From NCBI GenBank assembly GCA_040544425.1, contig JBEONO010000046.1:1-12299 (forward strand): a stretch of 12,299 nucleotides of DNA. The letters run 5' to 3'. The position numbers and the translations under genes are program-made. This document shows, in pieces, positions 1 through 7,862 of the stretch (positions are counted from its first letter, which is position 1; every line of letters starts with the position of its first letter). The notes under the pieces were generated by a model that had not been told where the DNA came from, did no database searches, and was given only the letters and a program-made list of their open reading frames with translations. Origin of the DNA: Solimicrobium sp040544425 (GTDB lineage Bacteria > Pseudomonadota > Gammaproteobacteria > Burkholderiales > Burkholderiaceae_D).

Positions 1-317
1 TTGAACTGATCAATCAGTTTGGTGATCAGGATGTACCAGCTACCCATCGACATGATCGACAGAATAATCAGGGTACCTTTGGAGATAAAGTCACCGTGCC
101 AGACGGCTTCGAGGCCATATGGATTGTCGACCGTTTCTTTGGTTTCTGCTGGCCCTGCGGTAGCTGGTGCTGCTGTGGCATCGGCTGGCGCTACTGCTGC
201 GGGTGTTGCTGCATCCGGTGCTGCAGCCGGAGTATCCGCTGCAAAACTTACTGCGCTGACCGACAATAAAATTGTCGCGAACAGTGCTGAGAGAGAGAAA
301 GAGACACGATTTTTCAT
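1..317 (-). CDS. exbB: ExbB-type TonB motor subunit, N-terminal part (runs off the left edge)
   Basis: The first 105 codons of an ExbB/TolQ-family protein are present; the rest lies beyond the left edge. The start is an ATG at 317-315, preceded by AAGGAAG at a 7-nt spacing. Residues 1-26 form a signal peptide (MKNR, then a hydrophobic stretch ending SFA|AD). Residues 27-60 are an Ala/Pro/Thr-rich periplasmic segment. The recognisable ExbB start follows: NPYGLEAVWHGDFISKG, then a first membrane helix at about 82-100 (LIILSIMSMGSWYILITKLI). ExbB forms the proton-conducting inner-membrane motor with ExbD that energises TonB. The signal peptide plus Ala-rich extension is the long ExbB form known from many proteobacteria. 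It is third in a same-strand series receptor-tonB-exbB, 76 bp after tonB; exbD would be expected next, outside the window. Family assignment is confident although the catalytic helices are not visible. Confidence 0.88.
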   Translation of the reverse strand, partial: MKNRVSFSLSALFATILLSVSAVSFAADTPAAAPDAATPAAVAPADATAAPATAGPAETKETVDNPYGLEAVWHGDFISKGTLIILSIMSMGSWYILITKLIDQF

Positions 318-393
318 AACAAGACTTCCTTAAAAATAAATTTCAAATCAAATAAGCGCAAATAACACAGGTTCAGGTTTTTGCTATCACAAG

Positions 394-1041
394 TTAATTG
401 TCCAACTTCCACACATAATCTACAGTAACCCACAACTGCTGGGGTTTGCCATCGACTGTTCCAGGTTTGAATGTGCATTGACTTAACGCATTCTTTGCCG
501 CTACGTCCAGGGCCCGAAAACTGGATGACTTGTCAATCTTGGAATCGGCAACTTTACCATCAATACCAATCAAGAATTGCAGACGGGTCGTACCCTGTTC
601 CTCATTACGCAATGAATTGCGTGGATACTCTGGCTTGCAGGTGGACAGATCAAACACCGGCTTGGTCACTGACGGGCCAGCTGCCGGTTTCGCAGCCACC
701 ACCGGTGCAGGATGCAAATCCTGATGGGGCGGTTGAACGTTCGATACAGCCGTGATCGCATTCTGTGTCGGCTGCTGCGCTACCTGCACCTCCGGCGGTG
801 GAATAAACGGTGGTGGCGGTGCTGCCAGTTTTGGTGGCGGCGGCGGTGCATCAGGTGGTGGTGGCGGTGGCTTCACCTCTTCGATGACTTTGGTTTCCAG
901 GGGTACTTCTTTAATTACCGAGATAATCTTCTTACCCAGGCCTGTCAACAGTGCGTAAATAAGTATTGCATGAACGACGACTACAACAGTAATGCCGGTA
1001 AACTTGTTGCCCGTATCATGGCCGTTCGCTGAAAAATCCAT
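394..1041 (-). CDS. tonB: TonB energy transducer
   Basis: This 215-aa protein has the three-part TonB layout. A short cytoplasmic N-terminus is followed by one membrane anchor at about 15-35 (FTGITVVVVVHAILIYALL) that carries a His at 24, matching the His of the TonB anchor that contacts ExbB/ExbD. A proline-rich periplasmic spacer covers about 57-84, including PPPPPP and PPPPP runs. The C-terminal TonB domain covers about 133-215, with the typical YPRNSLRNEEQGTTRLQFLIG motif start and an ending VTVDYVWKLDN. TonB couples the ExbB/ExbD proton motor to outer-membrane receptors by binding their TonB box. The start is supported by GGAG 7 nt upstream. It follows a TonB-dependent receptor on the same strand by 74 bp, with a hairpin between them, and precedes exbB. 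The poly-Pro region creates a glycine-rich open frame on the plus strand that is not a gene. Confidence 0.95.
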   Translation of the reverse strand: MDFSANGHDTGNKFTGITVVVVVHAILIYALLTGLGKKIISVIKEVPLETKVIEEVKPPPPPPDAPPPPPKLAAPPPPFIPPPEVQVAQQPTQNAITAVSNVQPPHQDLHPAPVVAAKPAAGPSVTKPVFDLSTCKPEYPRNSLRNEEQGTTRLQFLIGIDGKVADSKIDKSSSFRALDVAAKNALSQCTFKPGTVDGKPQQLWVTVDYVWKLDN

Positions 1042-1057
1042 TCAAAATCTCCAATCC

Positions 1058-1093
1058 ATCACAAAAACAAGGGAAGCCTGTGCGACTTCCCTT
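1058..1093 (-). terminator. Attenuator-like terminator between the receptor gene and tonB
   Basis: Read on the minus strand, an 8-bp perfect stem (AAGGGAAG / CTTCCCTT, arms at 1086-1093 and 1069-1076) closes a 9-nt loop and is followed by GTTTTTGT. This is the form of an intrinsic terminator. It lies 23 bp after the receptor stop, and tonB begins 28 bp after the stem. Because tonB has no evident strong promoter of its own in the 74-bp gap, the element may reduce rather than abolish read-through, giving more receptor than TonB. The weak, interrupted T-tract fits partial termination. This role is inferred from shape only. Confidence 0.6.
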
Positions 1094-1115
1094 TGATCAA
1101 ACAAAACCAGCGCGG

Positions 1116-3515
1116 TCAGAACTTGGCGCTGAAGGTCACACCGATGGTTCTGGGGTTCAGGCGATACACCTGTCCGTTATTTGCATATTGCACTTCCGGA
1201 TGTTGAATCACCTTCTGGCTGTCAGCAACATTTTTCACGTACAGGGAAAAATCATAGATCCCGAAGCTGGCGCCGGTGCTGAGATCAACATTCGCGTAGG
1301 CCGGACGCTGGAAATCCGGATTTGTCGGGTCGAGCGAGCCGTTGCTCGGTCCGGTCCAGTGCGCTGCACCGCGCACAAAACCCTGCACGTCGCCACTCAG
1401 ATTGAAGCTGTACACACCGGTCAACGCAGCGTTGAATTTTGGTACGCCCGGGATATTGGCACCTTTCACAGCGCCTTTTACACCAACCGCTGCCGCGTCA
1501 CTGTCAGCCAGGACCGCATGATCATAACCACCGGCCAGATCAAGCACGATCTGGCTGGTTGGTTTGTATTTGATTTCAATTTCACCTCCGGTGCTGGTTG
1601 CGCTACCCACGTTCGTGTTGTACGCAAAACCGCAAGTTGAATTGGTGATGGACTGCTGCAGCTGCTTCCAGTCGATGTAGAACAAATCGGCGTTGATCGA
1701 CAGGCGATTGTTCAGGAAACGCGATTTGTCACCAACTTCATAACTCCACAGCGAATCGGGCTTGTAGCTCAAAGGATTGGGCACGGTGCCACAGTAAGGC
1801 AATGGCAGCGCGAAGTTCGGACCACCAACCCGAAATCCTTCAGCTGCAGTCGCATACAGCGTGTCGGTCGGCGTCACTTCCCAGGCCACCGCAAATTTCG
1901 GTGTCAGCTTGTTGCCTTCGCTGGTGGTTTTTGCATTGAGTGTTGGTCCGCCAGCGAAGTAATAATCACCAACCCGCATGAAGGAATCAGTTGCCTTCAA
2001 ATAGCGCAGTCCGGCCGTGAAGTGCAAGGTCGGCATCACATAATAATTTGCCTCACCGAATATTGATTTCTGCTCATCGTGAAAATAGCGATGGGAAAAA
2101 TAAGAGTTATCGTTCGGGAAGCCGTTGGCAACCGCGTTGGCAATGGCGTTCGGATCATTCGGACTTTGTCCGGCGGCGGCGAATGCGGCATTGATTCCGT
2201 AGATCGGTTCATTGTCGATAATATTGGTGTTCATGTTTGACACATAGGCACCAACCACCCAGGTAAATGGCGACACGCTTGGATCATACGGCTTAGAAGC
2301 GAAACGCACTTCCTGCGAAAACTGCGTGAGTTCGTTGTTCAGGAAAACGGCTGACGGCAAACCGGCGACCACCGCGGCCAGAGCCGGATCAGTAATAACA
2401 GTGCTGCCCTGCTGATTGCCCAAATAAGTACTGTTGACGGTTGTGCCATCCTGGGTACGGTTGAACACGCGCTTGAAGTAACTCGTTACCGAGGTCAGAT
2501 CGCCCGCATCCGTGCTGTAATTGACGGTCAGATTCGGCGCAACGATGACATCCTTGCCCGGCTCGCGCACCAGTTTCGGTGTTTGATTTTTCGGCAAATT
2601 GCTGCCGTTCGCCAGGTACAGATAACTGACATCAATATCGCCGGCATTGACCTGCTGGTAAAACACGCCAGGTGTCAGGGTCAGATTTTTGGTTGGAGCC
2701 CATTTCAATGCAAGTCGCGCGACGCGGTCATCTTCCCAGTTAATCCCGCTGGCAATGACCGAACCGGAATTTGGATTGACCTGGTCAATATAGCCGCCCT
2801 TGTGCGAGGTCTGCACGCCAATGCGCAGTGCCAGTTCATTCGGCATCAACACTTCATTGAACACTGCAGTCTCGGTGTGATTCACGCCGCCACCCTTGGT
2901 TGACGAGACATCACCAGAGAGATTGGTTTCCTGACCATTAAAACTTGGCTGGTTGGAGATAAATTTGATCGTGCCACCCATCGAACTGGCGCCATACAAG
3001 GTTCCCTGCGGTCCACGCAGTACTTCGATATGGTCAACATCAAAAAACTTGGGCTCGGCCGTGCCCATACTGTAAACATTCCCGGCTGACAGGGAAATAT
3101 CATCCAGATAGACACCGACTGTAGAGGCGCCGCCGGATGAACTGATCCCGCGGATTTCAATATTTGACAGGCCAGGACCATTCCCGGCATTACCGCTGCC
3201 GCCACCGCTGGAGAAAGAGATGTTTGGAATGGCGCGCGTGGCTGACGCAAAATCATCAATATGCTGAGCGACCAGATCGTCGCCGCCGATGACGGAAATA
3301 CTGAGCGCCACCTTGCTCGCATCTTCCTTGCGTTTGTTGGCCGTAATGATCACGGTCTGGATCTGATCGGAATTCTTGGCCGACTCTGCGGCCGGGGCGC
3401 TGCTGGTGGTCTGCGCGACTTCCTGTGCCCAGCTTGGTGCACTGATCAAGCCAGTTGCAAAGGTGGATGCAACGGCTGCTGCACAAATAAAATTAAATCG
3501 GCGATTCGCTATCAT
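1116..3515 (-). CDS. TonB-dependent outer-membrane receptor, substrate unknown
   Basis: This 799-aa protein has the full length usual for the family. Residues 1-30 form a signal peptide (ending APSWA|QE). A TonB-box-like stretch, QTVIITANKRKED, lies at 53-65. The plug domain spans about 66-190 and includes the hallmark sequences GVYLDDI and IEVLRGPQGTLYGASSMGG (residues 163-181). A beta-barrel of alternating aromatic strands follows and ends GVTFSAKF, with the terminal Phe used for insertion by the BAM complex. It transports a substrate across the outer membrane with energy from TonB. The start is well supported: AGGAG 7 nt before the ATG at 3515. It is first in the same-strand run receptor-tonB-exbB, which suggests a dedicated energising system. 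No sigma/FecR signalling extension is seen at the N-terminus, and no Fur-box-like sequence was seen upstream, so iron is not specifically indicated. The substrate cannot be read from sequence alone. Confidence 0.95.
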   Translation of the reverse strand: MIANRRFNFICAAAVASTFATGLISAPSWAQEVAQTTSSAPAAESAKNSDQIQTVIITANKRKEDASKVALSISVIGGDDLVAQHIDDFASATRAIPNISFSSGGGSGNAGNGPGLSNIEIRGISSSGGASTVGVYLDDISLSAGNVYSMGTAEPKFFDVDHIEVLRGPQGTLYGASSMGGTIKFISNQPSFNGQETNLSGDVSSTKGGGVNHTETAVFNEVLMPNELALRIGVQTSHKGGYIDQVNPNSGSVIASGINWEDDRVARLALKWAPTKNLTLTPGVFYQQVNAGDIDVSYLYLANGSNLPKNQTPKLVREPGKDVIVAPNLTVNYSTDAGDLTSVTSYFKRVFNRTQDGTTVNSTYLGNQQGSTVITDPALAAVVAGLPSAVFLNNELTQFSQEVRFASKPYDPSVSPFTWVVGAYVSNMNTNIIDNEPIYGINAAFAAAGQSPNDPNAIANAVANGFPNDNSYFSHRYFHDEQKSIFGEANYYVMPTLHFTAGLRYLKATDSFMRVGDYYFAGGPTLNAKTTSEGNKLTPKFAVAWEVTPTDTLYATAAEGFRVGGPNFALPLPYCGTVPNPLSYKPDSLWSYEVGDKSRFLNNRLSINADLFYIDWKQLQQSITNSTCGFAYNTNVGSATSTGGEIEIKYKPTSQIVLDLAGGYDHAVLADSDAAAVGVKGAVKGANIPGVPKFNAALTGVYSFNLSGDVQGFVRGAAHWTGPSNGSLDPTNPDFQRPAYANVDLSTGASFGIYDFSLYVKNVADSQKVIQHPEVQYANNGQVYRLNPRTIGVTFSAKF

Positions 3516-3668
3516 TCACTGTCTCCTGTGGATATTTATTGTTTTACTGAATTTCACCATTCACGGCATAAAACAAATGCTTGTACTAAGCAATATGCAG
3601 GCCATGCTGGCAGTTCACTTTATTTTTTACTTTTGGCATTCATTTCAAACACCAGCTGACGCATCAGA

Positions 3669-3710
3669 TGTATATACAAATTTATTTAAATTACAAAATA
3701 AGTATATACA
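3669..3710. promoter_or_regulatory. Paired palindromic operator-like motifs upstream of the receptor gene
   Basis: TGTATATACA at 3669-3678 is a perfect 10-bp palindrome. A second copy of its core, GTATATAC followed by A, lies at 3702-3710. Together they form a 9-bp inverted repeat (TGTATATAC / GTATATACA). Their centres are 32 bp apart, about three helical turns, as expected for two dimers bound on the same DNA face. Read on the minus strand, a possible -35 (TTGTAA) and -10 (TATACA) with a 16-bp spacer overlap these motifs, so binding could repress the receptor operon. The regulator is not encoded in the window. The repeat is seen directly; the operator role is inferred. Confidence 0.45.
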
Positions 3711-3715
3711 TTGAC

Positions 3716-4212
3716 AGTTTTACTGCATACAGAAAGTAGTGCGGGATGTGGTTTTTTGACCGTATCAAACAAGCGTGGCCAATGAGGGGTAACTCATTGG
3801 CCTTATCGATAAAGACACTGTGCGGAACGGATCGCGTTCGTCGGAGCGCAGTTCTGAATAAATCGATTCTAAACAGCTGCGTTCACAAACTCTTTTCGAT
3901 CTGCGACATGAATTTATATAAAAGTCACCGCCAGATATGAAATTACCAACACAAAAAAGCAGTGGCAATTTCCCGGTCCGACAATTGCGGCGCCGCAGCA
4001 CCGGGTGATCACAAAAATATTGTATCCGTTTGAACGCGACTCACGGCAAAAAAAAATCTTAATCAGAGACGCGATGAGTTAACCCGGTCACTGCCAGCAA
4101 AATGATGAGCGCACCATGATGTGGCAGTATGTCCATAGCAGCGCTGGCGTTTGCCGCTATTTGGTGCGGGACGGGAAAGTTAAGCAAAGCACAATGCCCT
4201 CGCCCAAATCAG
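3716..4212. other. Long intergenic region between receptor upstream sites and uvrB, no convincing gene
   Basis: About 500 bp contain only short open frames on each strand (64 and 78 codons), with no recognisable protein and no good ribosome binding site. Several dyads are visible: the perfect hairpin at 3777-3802, TTATCGATAA at 3803-3812, a 12-bp palindrome TGCGGCGCCGCA at 3986-3997 enclosed by CCCGGT...ACCGGG (3972-3977 / 4000-4005), and ACTGCCA...TGGCAGT (4090-4096 / 4122-4128). An A9 run at 4048-4056 is a T-run when read in the direction of uvrB transcription, but no strong stem directly precedes it. The region should hold the 3' end of the uvrB transcript. Confidence 0.4.
3777..3802. repeat. 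Perfect 10-bp stem hairpin in the receptor-uvrB gap
   Basis: GGCCAATGAG (3777-3786) and CTCATTGGCC (3793-3802) are exact reverse complements separated by GGGTAA. No T-run follows on either strand, so it is not a canonical intrinsic terminator. It could be a transcript 3'-end stem, a protein site, or a relic. The structure is certain and its function is unknown. Confidence 0.55.
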
Positions 4213-6309
4213 CTACACAAGTTCGGTAGCCCCATCCGAGCCAAACAATTGCAGCTTCAGTTGTGCCAGCTGATCGCGTACCTGCGCCGCTTTTTCAAAT
4301 TCCAGATTCTTGGCGTGATCCTGCATGGATTTTTCCAGGCGCTTGATTTCCTTGCTGATCTGCTTTTCGCTCATCAGCTCATAGCGCGCATGCTCTTGGG
4401 CTGCATCCAGTTCCGCGCGCGCCGCCTGCGGGTTGTAGACGCCGTCGATCAAATCACGGATATGTTTGACGATCCCGACCGGGGTAATATTGTTGGCCGT
4501 ATTGAACGCGATTTGCTTGTTGCGGCGCCGTTCGGTTTCGTCGATCGCGCGACGCATGGAATCGGTGATCCGGTCGGCATATAAAATCGCCCGGCCGTTC
4601 AGATTTCGCGCGGCACGACCGATGGTCTGAATCAGGCTGCGCTCAGAACGCAGGAAGCCTTCCTTGTCAGCATCCAGAATCGCCACCAGCGAGACTTCCG
4701 GAATATCCAGACCTTCACGCAGCAGATTAATTCCGACTAACACATCAAAGGTGCCGAGCCGTAAATCGCGCAAGATTTCTACGCGTTCGACCGTCTCAAT
4801 ATCGCTGTGCAGGTAGCGCACTTTGATGCCGTTCTCGCCCAGAAAATCGGTGAGCTGTTCGGACATGCGTTTGGTCAGGGTGGTCACCAGAACCCGTTCA
4901 TTTTTCGCAACCCGCAGTTTGATCTGCGTAATCAGATCGTCGACCTGGGTGCTGGCTGGCAGCACTTCAATCTGCGGATCGACCAGGCCGGTCGGCCGCA
5001 CTACCTGCTCGACAACCTGATCGGCGTGCTCGATCTCGTAGGCCGCGGGCGTGGCCGAGACGAACACGGTCTGACGCATCTTGCCTTCGAATTCGTCGAA
5101 TCGTAATGGCCGGTTATCGAGCGCCGACGGCAGGCGAAATCCATAATCCACCAGATTGGTTTTGCGCGCGCGGTCGCCGTTATACATCGCGTTCAGCTGA
5201 CCAATCAAAACATGCGACTCATCCAGAAACATTAAACAGTCGGGCGGCAGATAATCCACCAGGGTCGGCGGTGGTTCACCCGGCTTGGCACCGCTTAAAT
5301 GACGCGAATAGTTTTCAATACCCTTGGTGAAACCGATCTCGCTCATCATTTCAAGATCGAAGCGGGTGCGCTGCTCGATACGCTGTTCTTCAATTAATTT
5401 ATTTTCTTTCCGGAAGAAGGTCAGCCGCTCCTGCAATTCGACCTTGATGGTTTCGATTGCACGCAACACGGTAGAACGCGGTGTCACGTAATGCGATTTC
5501 GGATACACGGTAAAGCGCGCGATCTTCTGTTTGATTTTGCCGGTGAGCGGATCGAACATTTGCAGGTTTTCGATTTCATCGTCGAACATTTCGACGCGCA
5601 CCGCCAGCTCGGCATGCTCGGCCGGGAAGATATCGATGGTGTCGCCGCGCACCCGGAACGTACCGCGTGAGAAATCGATTTCATTGCGGGTGTACTGCAT
5701 CTGAATCAGGCGTGCAATCAGATCACGCTGACTGACCCGGTCCTTGGCGCGCAGGGTCAAAATCATCTGATGATATTCAGTCGGATTACCGATACCGTAA
5801 ATCGCCGACACGGTCGCAACGATTACCACGTCTTTACGCTCCATCAGGGACTTGGTGCACGACAGGCGCATCTGTTCGATGTGCTCATTGATCGCCGAAT
5901 CTTTTTCGATAAACAGATCGCGCTGCGGCACATAGGCTTCAGGCTGAAAATAATCGTAATAACTCACGAAATATTCCACCGCATTGTGCGGAAAGAATTC
6001 GCGAAACTCACTGTACAGCTGGGCGGCCAGGGTTTTGTTTGGCGCAAAAATAATCGCCGGACGCCCGGTGCGGGCAATCACATTCGCCATCGTGAAAGTT
6101 TTTCCCGAGCCGGTCACGCCCAGCAAAGTCTGGTAAGCCAGGCCATCGGCAATCCCTTCCACCAACTGATCAATCGCCACCGGCTGGTCGCCAGCGGGAG
6201 CAAAAGGTTGAAACAGTTCATAGGGAGAATTCGGGAATCGGACCAGCTGCCCTTCCAGTTGAACGCCGGTTTTTGGATCGGTAATTGAATCTGCAGTTAA
6301 ATCTGCCAT
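4213..6309 (-). CDS. uvrB: UvrABC excinuclease subunit B
   Basis: UvrB is the damage-verifying helicase-like subunit of nucleotide-excision repair: it is loaded by UvrA and then recruits UvrC. From the chosen start the protein is 698 aa, close to the usual length. Walker A GVTGSGKT is at about 64-71 and the damage-probing beta-hairpin region (YFVSYYDYFQPEAYVP) at about 113-128. The Walker B/DESH box is at about 363-366, helicase motif VI QTIGRAAR at about 561-568, and the C-terminal UVR domain that contacts UvrC (KNLEFEKAAQVRDQL) at about 667-681. The frame opens at 6357, but the ATG at 6309 is preferred because AAAGG lies 8 nt before it, whereas the upstream ATG has no Shine-Dalgarno; a 16-residue longer form is the alternative. 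It is divergent from an aminotransferase gene, an arrangement also known in other proteobacteria. No LexA-type SOS box was seen upstream. Confidence 0.97.
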   Translation of the reverse strand: MADLTADSITDPKTGVQLEGQLVRFPNSPYELFQPFAPAGDQPVAIDQLVEGIADGLAYQTLLGVTGSGKTFTMANVIARTGRPAIIFAPNKTLAAQLYSEFREFFPHNAVEYFVSYYDYFQPEAYVPQRDLFIEKDSAINEHIEQMRLSCTKSLMERKDVVIVATVSAIYGIGNPTEYHQMILTLRAKDRVSQRDLIARLIQMQYTRNEIDFSRGTFRVRGDTIDIFPAEHAELAVRVEMFDDEIENLQMFDPLTGKIKQKIARFTVYPKSHYVTPRSTVLRAIETIKVELQERLTFFRKENKLIEEQRIEQRTRFDLEMMSEIGFTKGIENYSRHLSGAKPGEPPPTLVDYLPPDCLMFLDESHVLIGQLNAMYNGDRARKTNLVDYGFRLPSALDNRPLRFDEFEGKMRQTVFVSATPAAYEIEHADQVVEQVVRPTGLVDPQIEVLPASTQVDDLITQIKLRVAKNERVLVTTLTKRMSEQLTDFLGENGIKVRYLHSDIETVERVEILRDLRLGTFDVLVGINLLREGLDIPEVSLVAILDADKEGFLRSERSLIQTIGRAARNLNGRAILYADRITDSMRRAIDETERRRNKQIAFNTANNITPVGIVKHIRDLIDGVYNPQAARAELDAAQEHARYELMSEKQISKEIKRLEKSMQDHAKNLEFEKAAQVRDQLAQLKLQLFGSDGATELV

Positions 6310-6472
6310 GCGTTGTGCCTTTGTTCTGATAAAATGTCGGGGTTCGCTTGCCCCCATTTAAAATTAAATTCGACTTGCATTTTACTCATAGTAGTCGCTT
6401 TAAGCGTTCGTTTTGCAGTTTTTCCGAATTCCCTCCTGCGATAACCTTTTTCTTGGTACTTTTAATTTAATC

Positions 6473-7687
6473 ATGACATCGACACACTCCCCTACCCTGT
6501 TTTCCGCCATCGAAATGGCACCCCGTGACCCTATCCTCGGCATCACCGAAGCGTATAACGCGGACAGCAACCCGAAAAAAGTCAATCTGGGTGTCGGTGT
6601 CTATTATGATGACCATGGCAAGGTTCCCCTGCTCGAGTGCGTGCAACGTGCCGAAGCCCAGTTGATTGCGACCGTCACACCACGTACTTATTTGCCGATA
6701 GATGGTTTGGCCGCCTATGATAAAGCAGTCCAGGAATTGGTGTTCGGGGCCGACAGCAAAGTCATTGCAGAAAAACGTGCCATCACTGCCCAGGCAATTG
6801 GCGGCACCGGCGCCTTGAAGCTGGGCGCAGATTTTCTGAAACGTTTCGCGCCCGATGCCCAGGTGTGGATCAGTGACCCGAGCTGGGAAAACCATCGCGC
6901 CCTGTTTGAATCGGCCGGCTTTGTGGTCAACAATTATCCGTACTACGACGCGACCAGCCACGGCGTCAATTTTGACGGCATGCTGGCAGCATTGAAAACC
7001 ATCCCATCCGGTTCGATCGTGCTGTTGCACGCCTGCTGCCACAATCCCACCGGCGCTGATCTGACTGCCGACCAATGGACCAAGGTCATCGACGTTGTCA
7101 CCAGCCGCGGTCTGATTCCTTTTCTGGATATGGCCTATCAAGGGTTTGGTGAAGGCATTGAAGCGGATGGTCAGGTGGTGCGTCGTTTCGCCGATGCCGG
7201 CGGACCGTTATTTGTTTCCAACTCGTTTTCAAAATCATTTTCGCTGTACGGCGAACGCGTTGGCGCACTGAGCATCGTCGGCAGTTCTGCTGAAGAAGCA
7301 GCACGCATTCTGTCGCAATTAAAGCGGGTAGTCAGAACCAATTATTCCAATCCGCCGGCACATGGCGGCAAGGTCGTTGCGACGGTATTGGCAAATCCCG
7401 AATTGCGTAAATTGTGGGAACAGGAACTGGCCGCCATGCGCGTGCGGATTCGTGCAACCCGCGAAACGTTTGTCGATCTGCTCAAACAAAAAGCGCCACA
7501 ACACGATTTTTCTTTTGTAAATAAACAATGCGGCATGTTCTCGTATTCCGGATTAACGAAAAGCCAGGTTGAGCAATTGCGCAACACTTATTCAATTTAT
7601 GCGGTCGACACCGGTCGCATTTGCGTGGCCGCTCTGAACTCGGGCAATATCGCCTACGTTGTCGATGCAATTTGTCAGGTGATTTGA
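6473..7687 (+). CDS. Aspartate/aromatic amino-acid aminotransferase (class I, PLP-dependent)
   Basis: This 404-aa protein belongs to the AspC/TyrB fold-type I aminotransferases. These swap amino groups between aspartate or aromatic amino acids and 2-oxoglutarate in the cytoplasm. Visible landmarks are PSWENH with Trp137, CHNPTG with Asn191, DMAYQGF with Asp219 and Tyr222, the Schiff-base lysine in SNSFSKSFSLYGERVG (Lys254) with Arg262, RTNYSNPPAHGG, and the substrate-carboxylate arginine in GRICVA (about Arg382). The N-terminus LFSAIEMAPRDPILG aligns with the family start, which supports the ATG at 6473 over a later one; an in-frame ATG at 6413 would add 20 unrelated residues. No Shine-Dalgarno precedes 6473 (TTTAATTTAATC), so the leader is unusual. 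A possible extended -10 (TG-C-GATAAC) is at 6437-6445. Sequence does not settle AspC versus TyrB preference, so no symbol is given. Confidence 0.95.
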   Translation: MTSTHSPTLFSAIEMAPRDPILGITEAYNADSNPKKVNLGVGVYYDDHGKVPLLECVQRAEAQLIATVTPRTYLPIDGLAAYDKAVQELVFGADSKVIAEKRAITAQAIGGTGALKLGADFLKRFAPDAQVWISDPSWENHRALFESAGFVVNNYPYYDATSHGVNFDGMLAALKTIPSGSIVLLHACCHNPTGADLTADQWTKVIDVVTSRGLIPFLDMAYQGFGEGIEADGQVVRRFADAGGPLFVSNSFSKSFSLYGERVGALSIVGSSAEEAARILSQLKRVVRTNYSNPPAHGGKVVATVLANPELRKLWEQELAAMRVRIRATRETFVDLLKQKAPQHDFSFVNKQCGMFSYSGLTKSQVEQLRNTYSIYAVDTGRICVAALNSGNIAYVVDAICQVI

Positions 7688-7708
7688 GATTTGATTGGGG
7701 AAAATTGC

Positions 7709-7738
7709 TTGACGTAATTAAGCAAATCCCCCTATAAT
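7709..7738 (+). promoter_or_regulatory. Sigma-70 promoter of the tRNA-Asn gene
   Basis: TTGACG (7709-7714) and a perfect TATAAT (7733-7738) are separated by 18 bp. The -10 ends 11 bp before the mature tRNA 5' end. The same stretch contains an imperfect dyad (GGGGA..TTGCTT / AAGCAA..TCCCC, about 7697-7732) that could also form at the 3' end of the aminotransferase transcript, but no T-run follows it. Confidence 0.75.
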
Positions 7739-7749
7739 CGCGTTTCTGT

Positions 7750-7825
7750 TCCCTGATAGCTCAGTTGGTAGAGCGACGGACTGTTAATCCGCAGGTCCCT
7801 GGTTCGAGTCCAGGTCGGGGAGCCA
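7750..7825 (+). tRNA. tRNA-Asn (anticodon GTT), CCA encoded
   Basis: A 76-nt cloverleaf is readable. The acceptor stem TCCCTGA pairs with TCGGGGA (one T-G wobble), the D-arm is AGCTCAGTTGGTAGAGC, the anticodon loop is CTGTTAA with GTT, the T-arm is CTGGTTCGAGTCCAG, the discriminator is G, and CCA is encoded at 7823-7825. The outermost anticodon-stem pair is an A-C mismatch; the other four pairs are intact. The 3' half is the likely integration site of the adjacent element, because an integrase gene ends 36 bp downstream. Confidence 0.97.
7799..7825 (+). other. Candidate attL core (3' end of tRNA-Asn)
   Basis: Tyrosine recombinases of this type commonly integrate into the T-arm/3' end of a tRNA and regenerate the intact tRNA. 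The integrase gene lies immediately beside this end. No second copy of the T-arm/acceptor sequence was seen in the remaining 4.4 kb, so the other att site must lie outside the window. The exact core cannot be fixed from one end. Confidence 0.4.
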
Positions 7826-7833
7826 CAGAATAT

Positions 7834-7862
7834 AAGGGGTTGCAGCGATGCAGCCCCTTTTC
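7834..7862 (+). terminator. Intrinsic terminator of tRNA-Asn
   Basis: An 11-bp stem (AAGGGGTTGCA / TGCAGCCCCTT, one T-G wobble) with a GCGA tetraloop begins 9 nt after the CCA end and runs into TTTTCTATTTC. The integrase stop codon on the opposite strand touches its 3' edge. Confidence 0.75.

Noticed and set aside
712..1032. Glycine- and tryptophan-rich open frames on the plus strand opposite tonB
   Set aside because: They are the antisense of the poly-proline spacer of TonB, with no ribosome binding site of their own.
3516..3720. A Fur box upstream of the TonB-dependent receptor
   Set aside because: No GATAAT-type repeats are present, so iron control is not supported by sequence.
3746..4001. 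Two small open frames (64 and 78 codons) in the receptor-uvrB gap
   Set aside because: No recognisable protein, no ribosome binding site, and Cys/Arg/Ser-rich composition typical of random frames.
6310..6357. An upstream uvrB start at 6357, giving a 714-aa protein
   Set aside because: No Shine-Dalgarno before it, and the extra 16 residues do not match UvrB; the ATG at 6309 has AAAGG at a suitable spacing.
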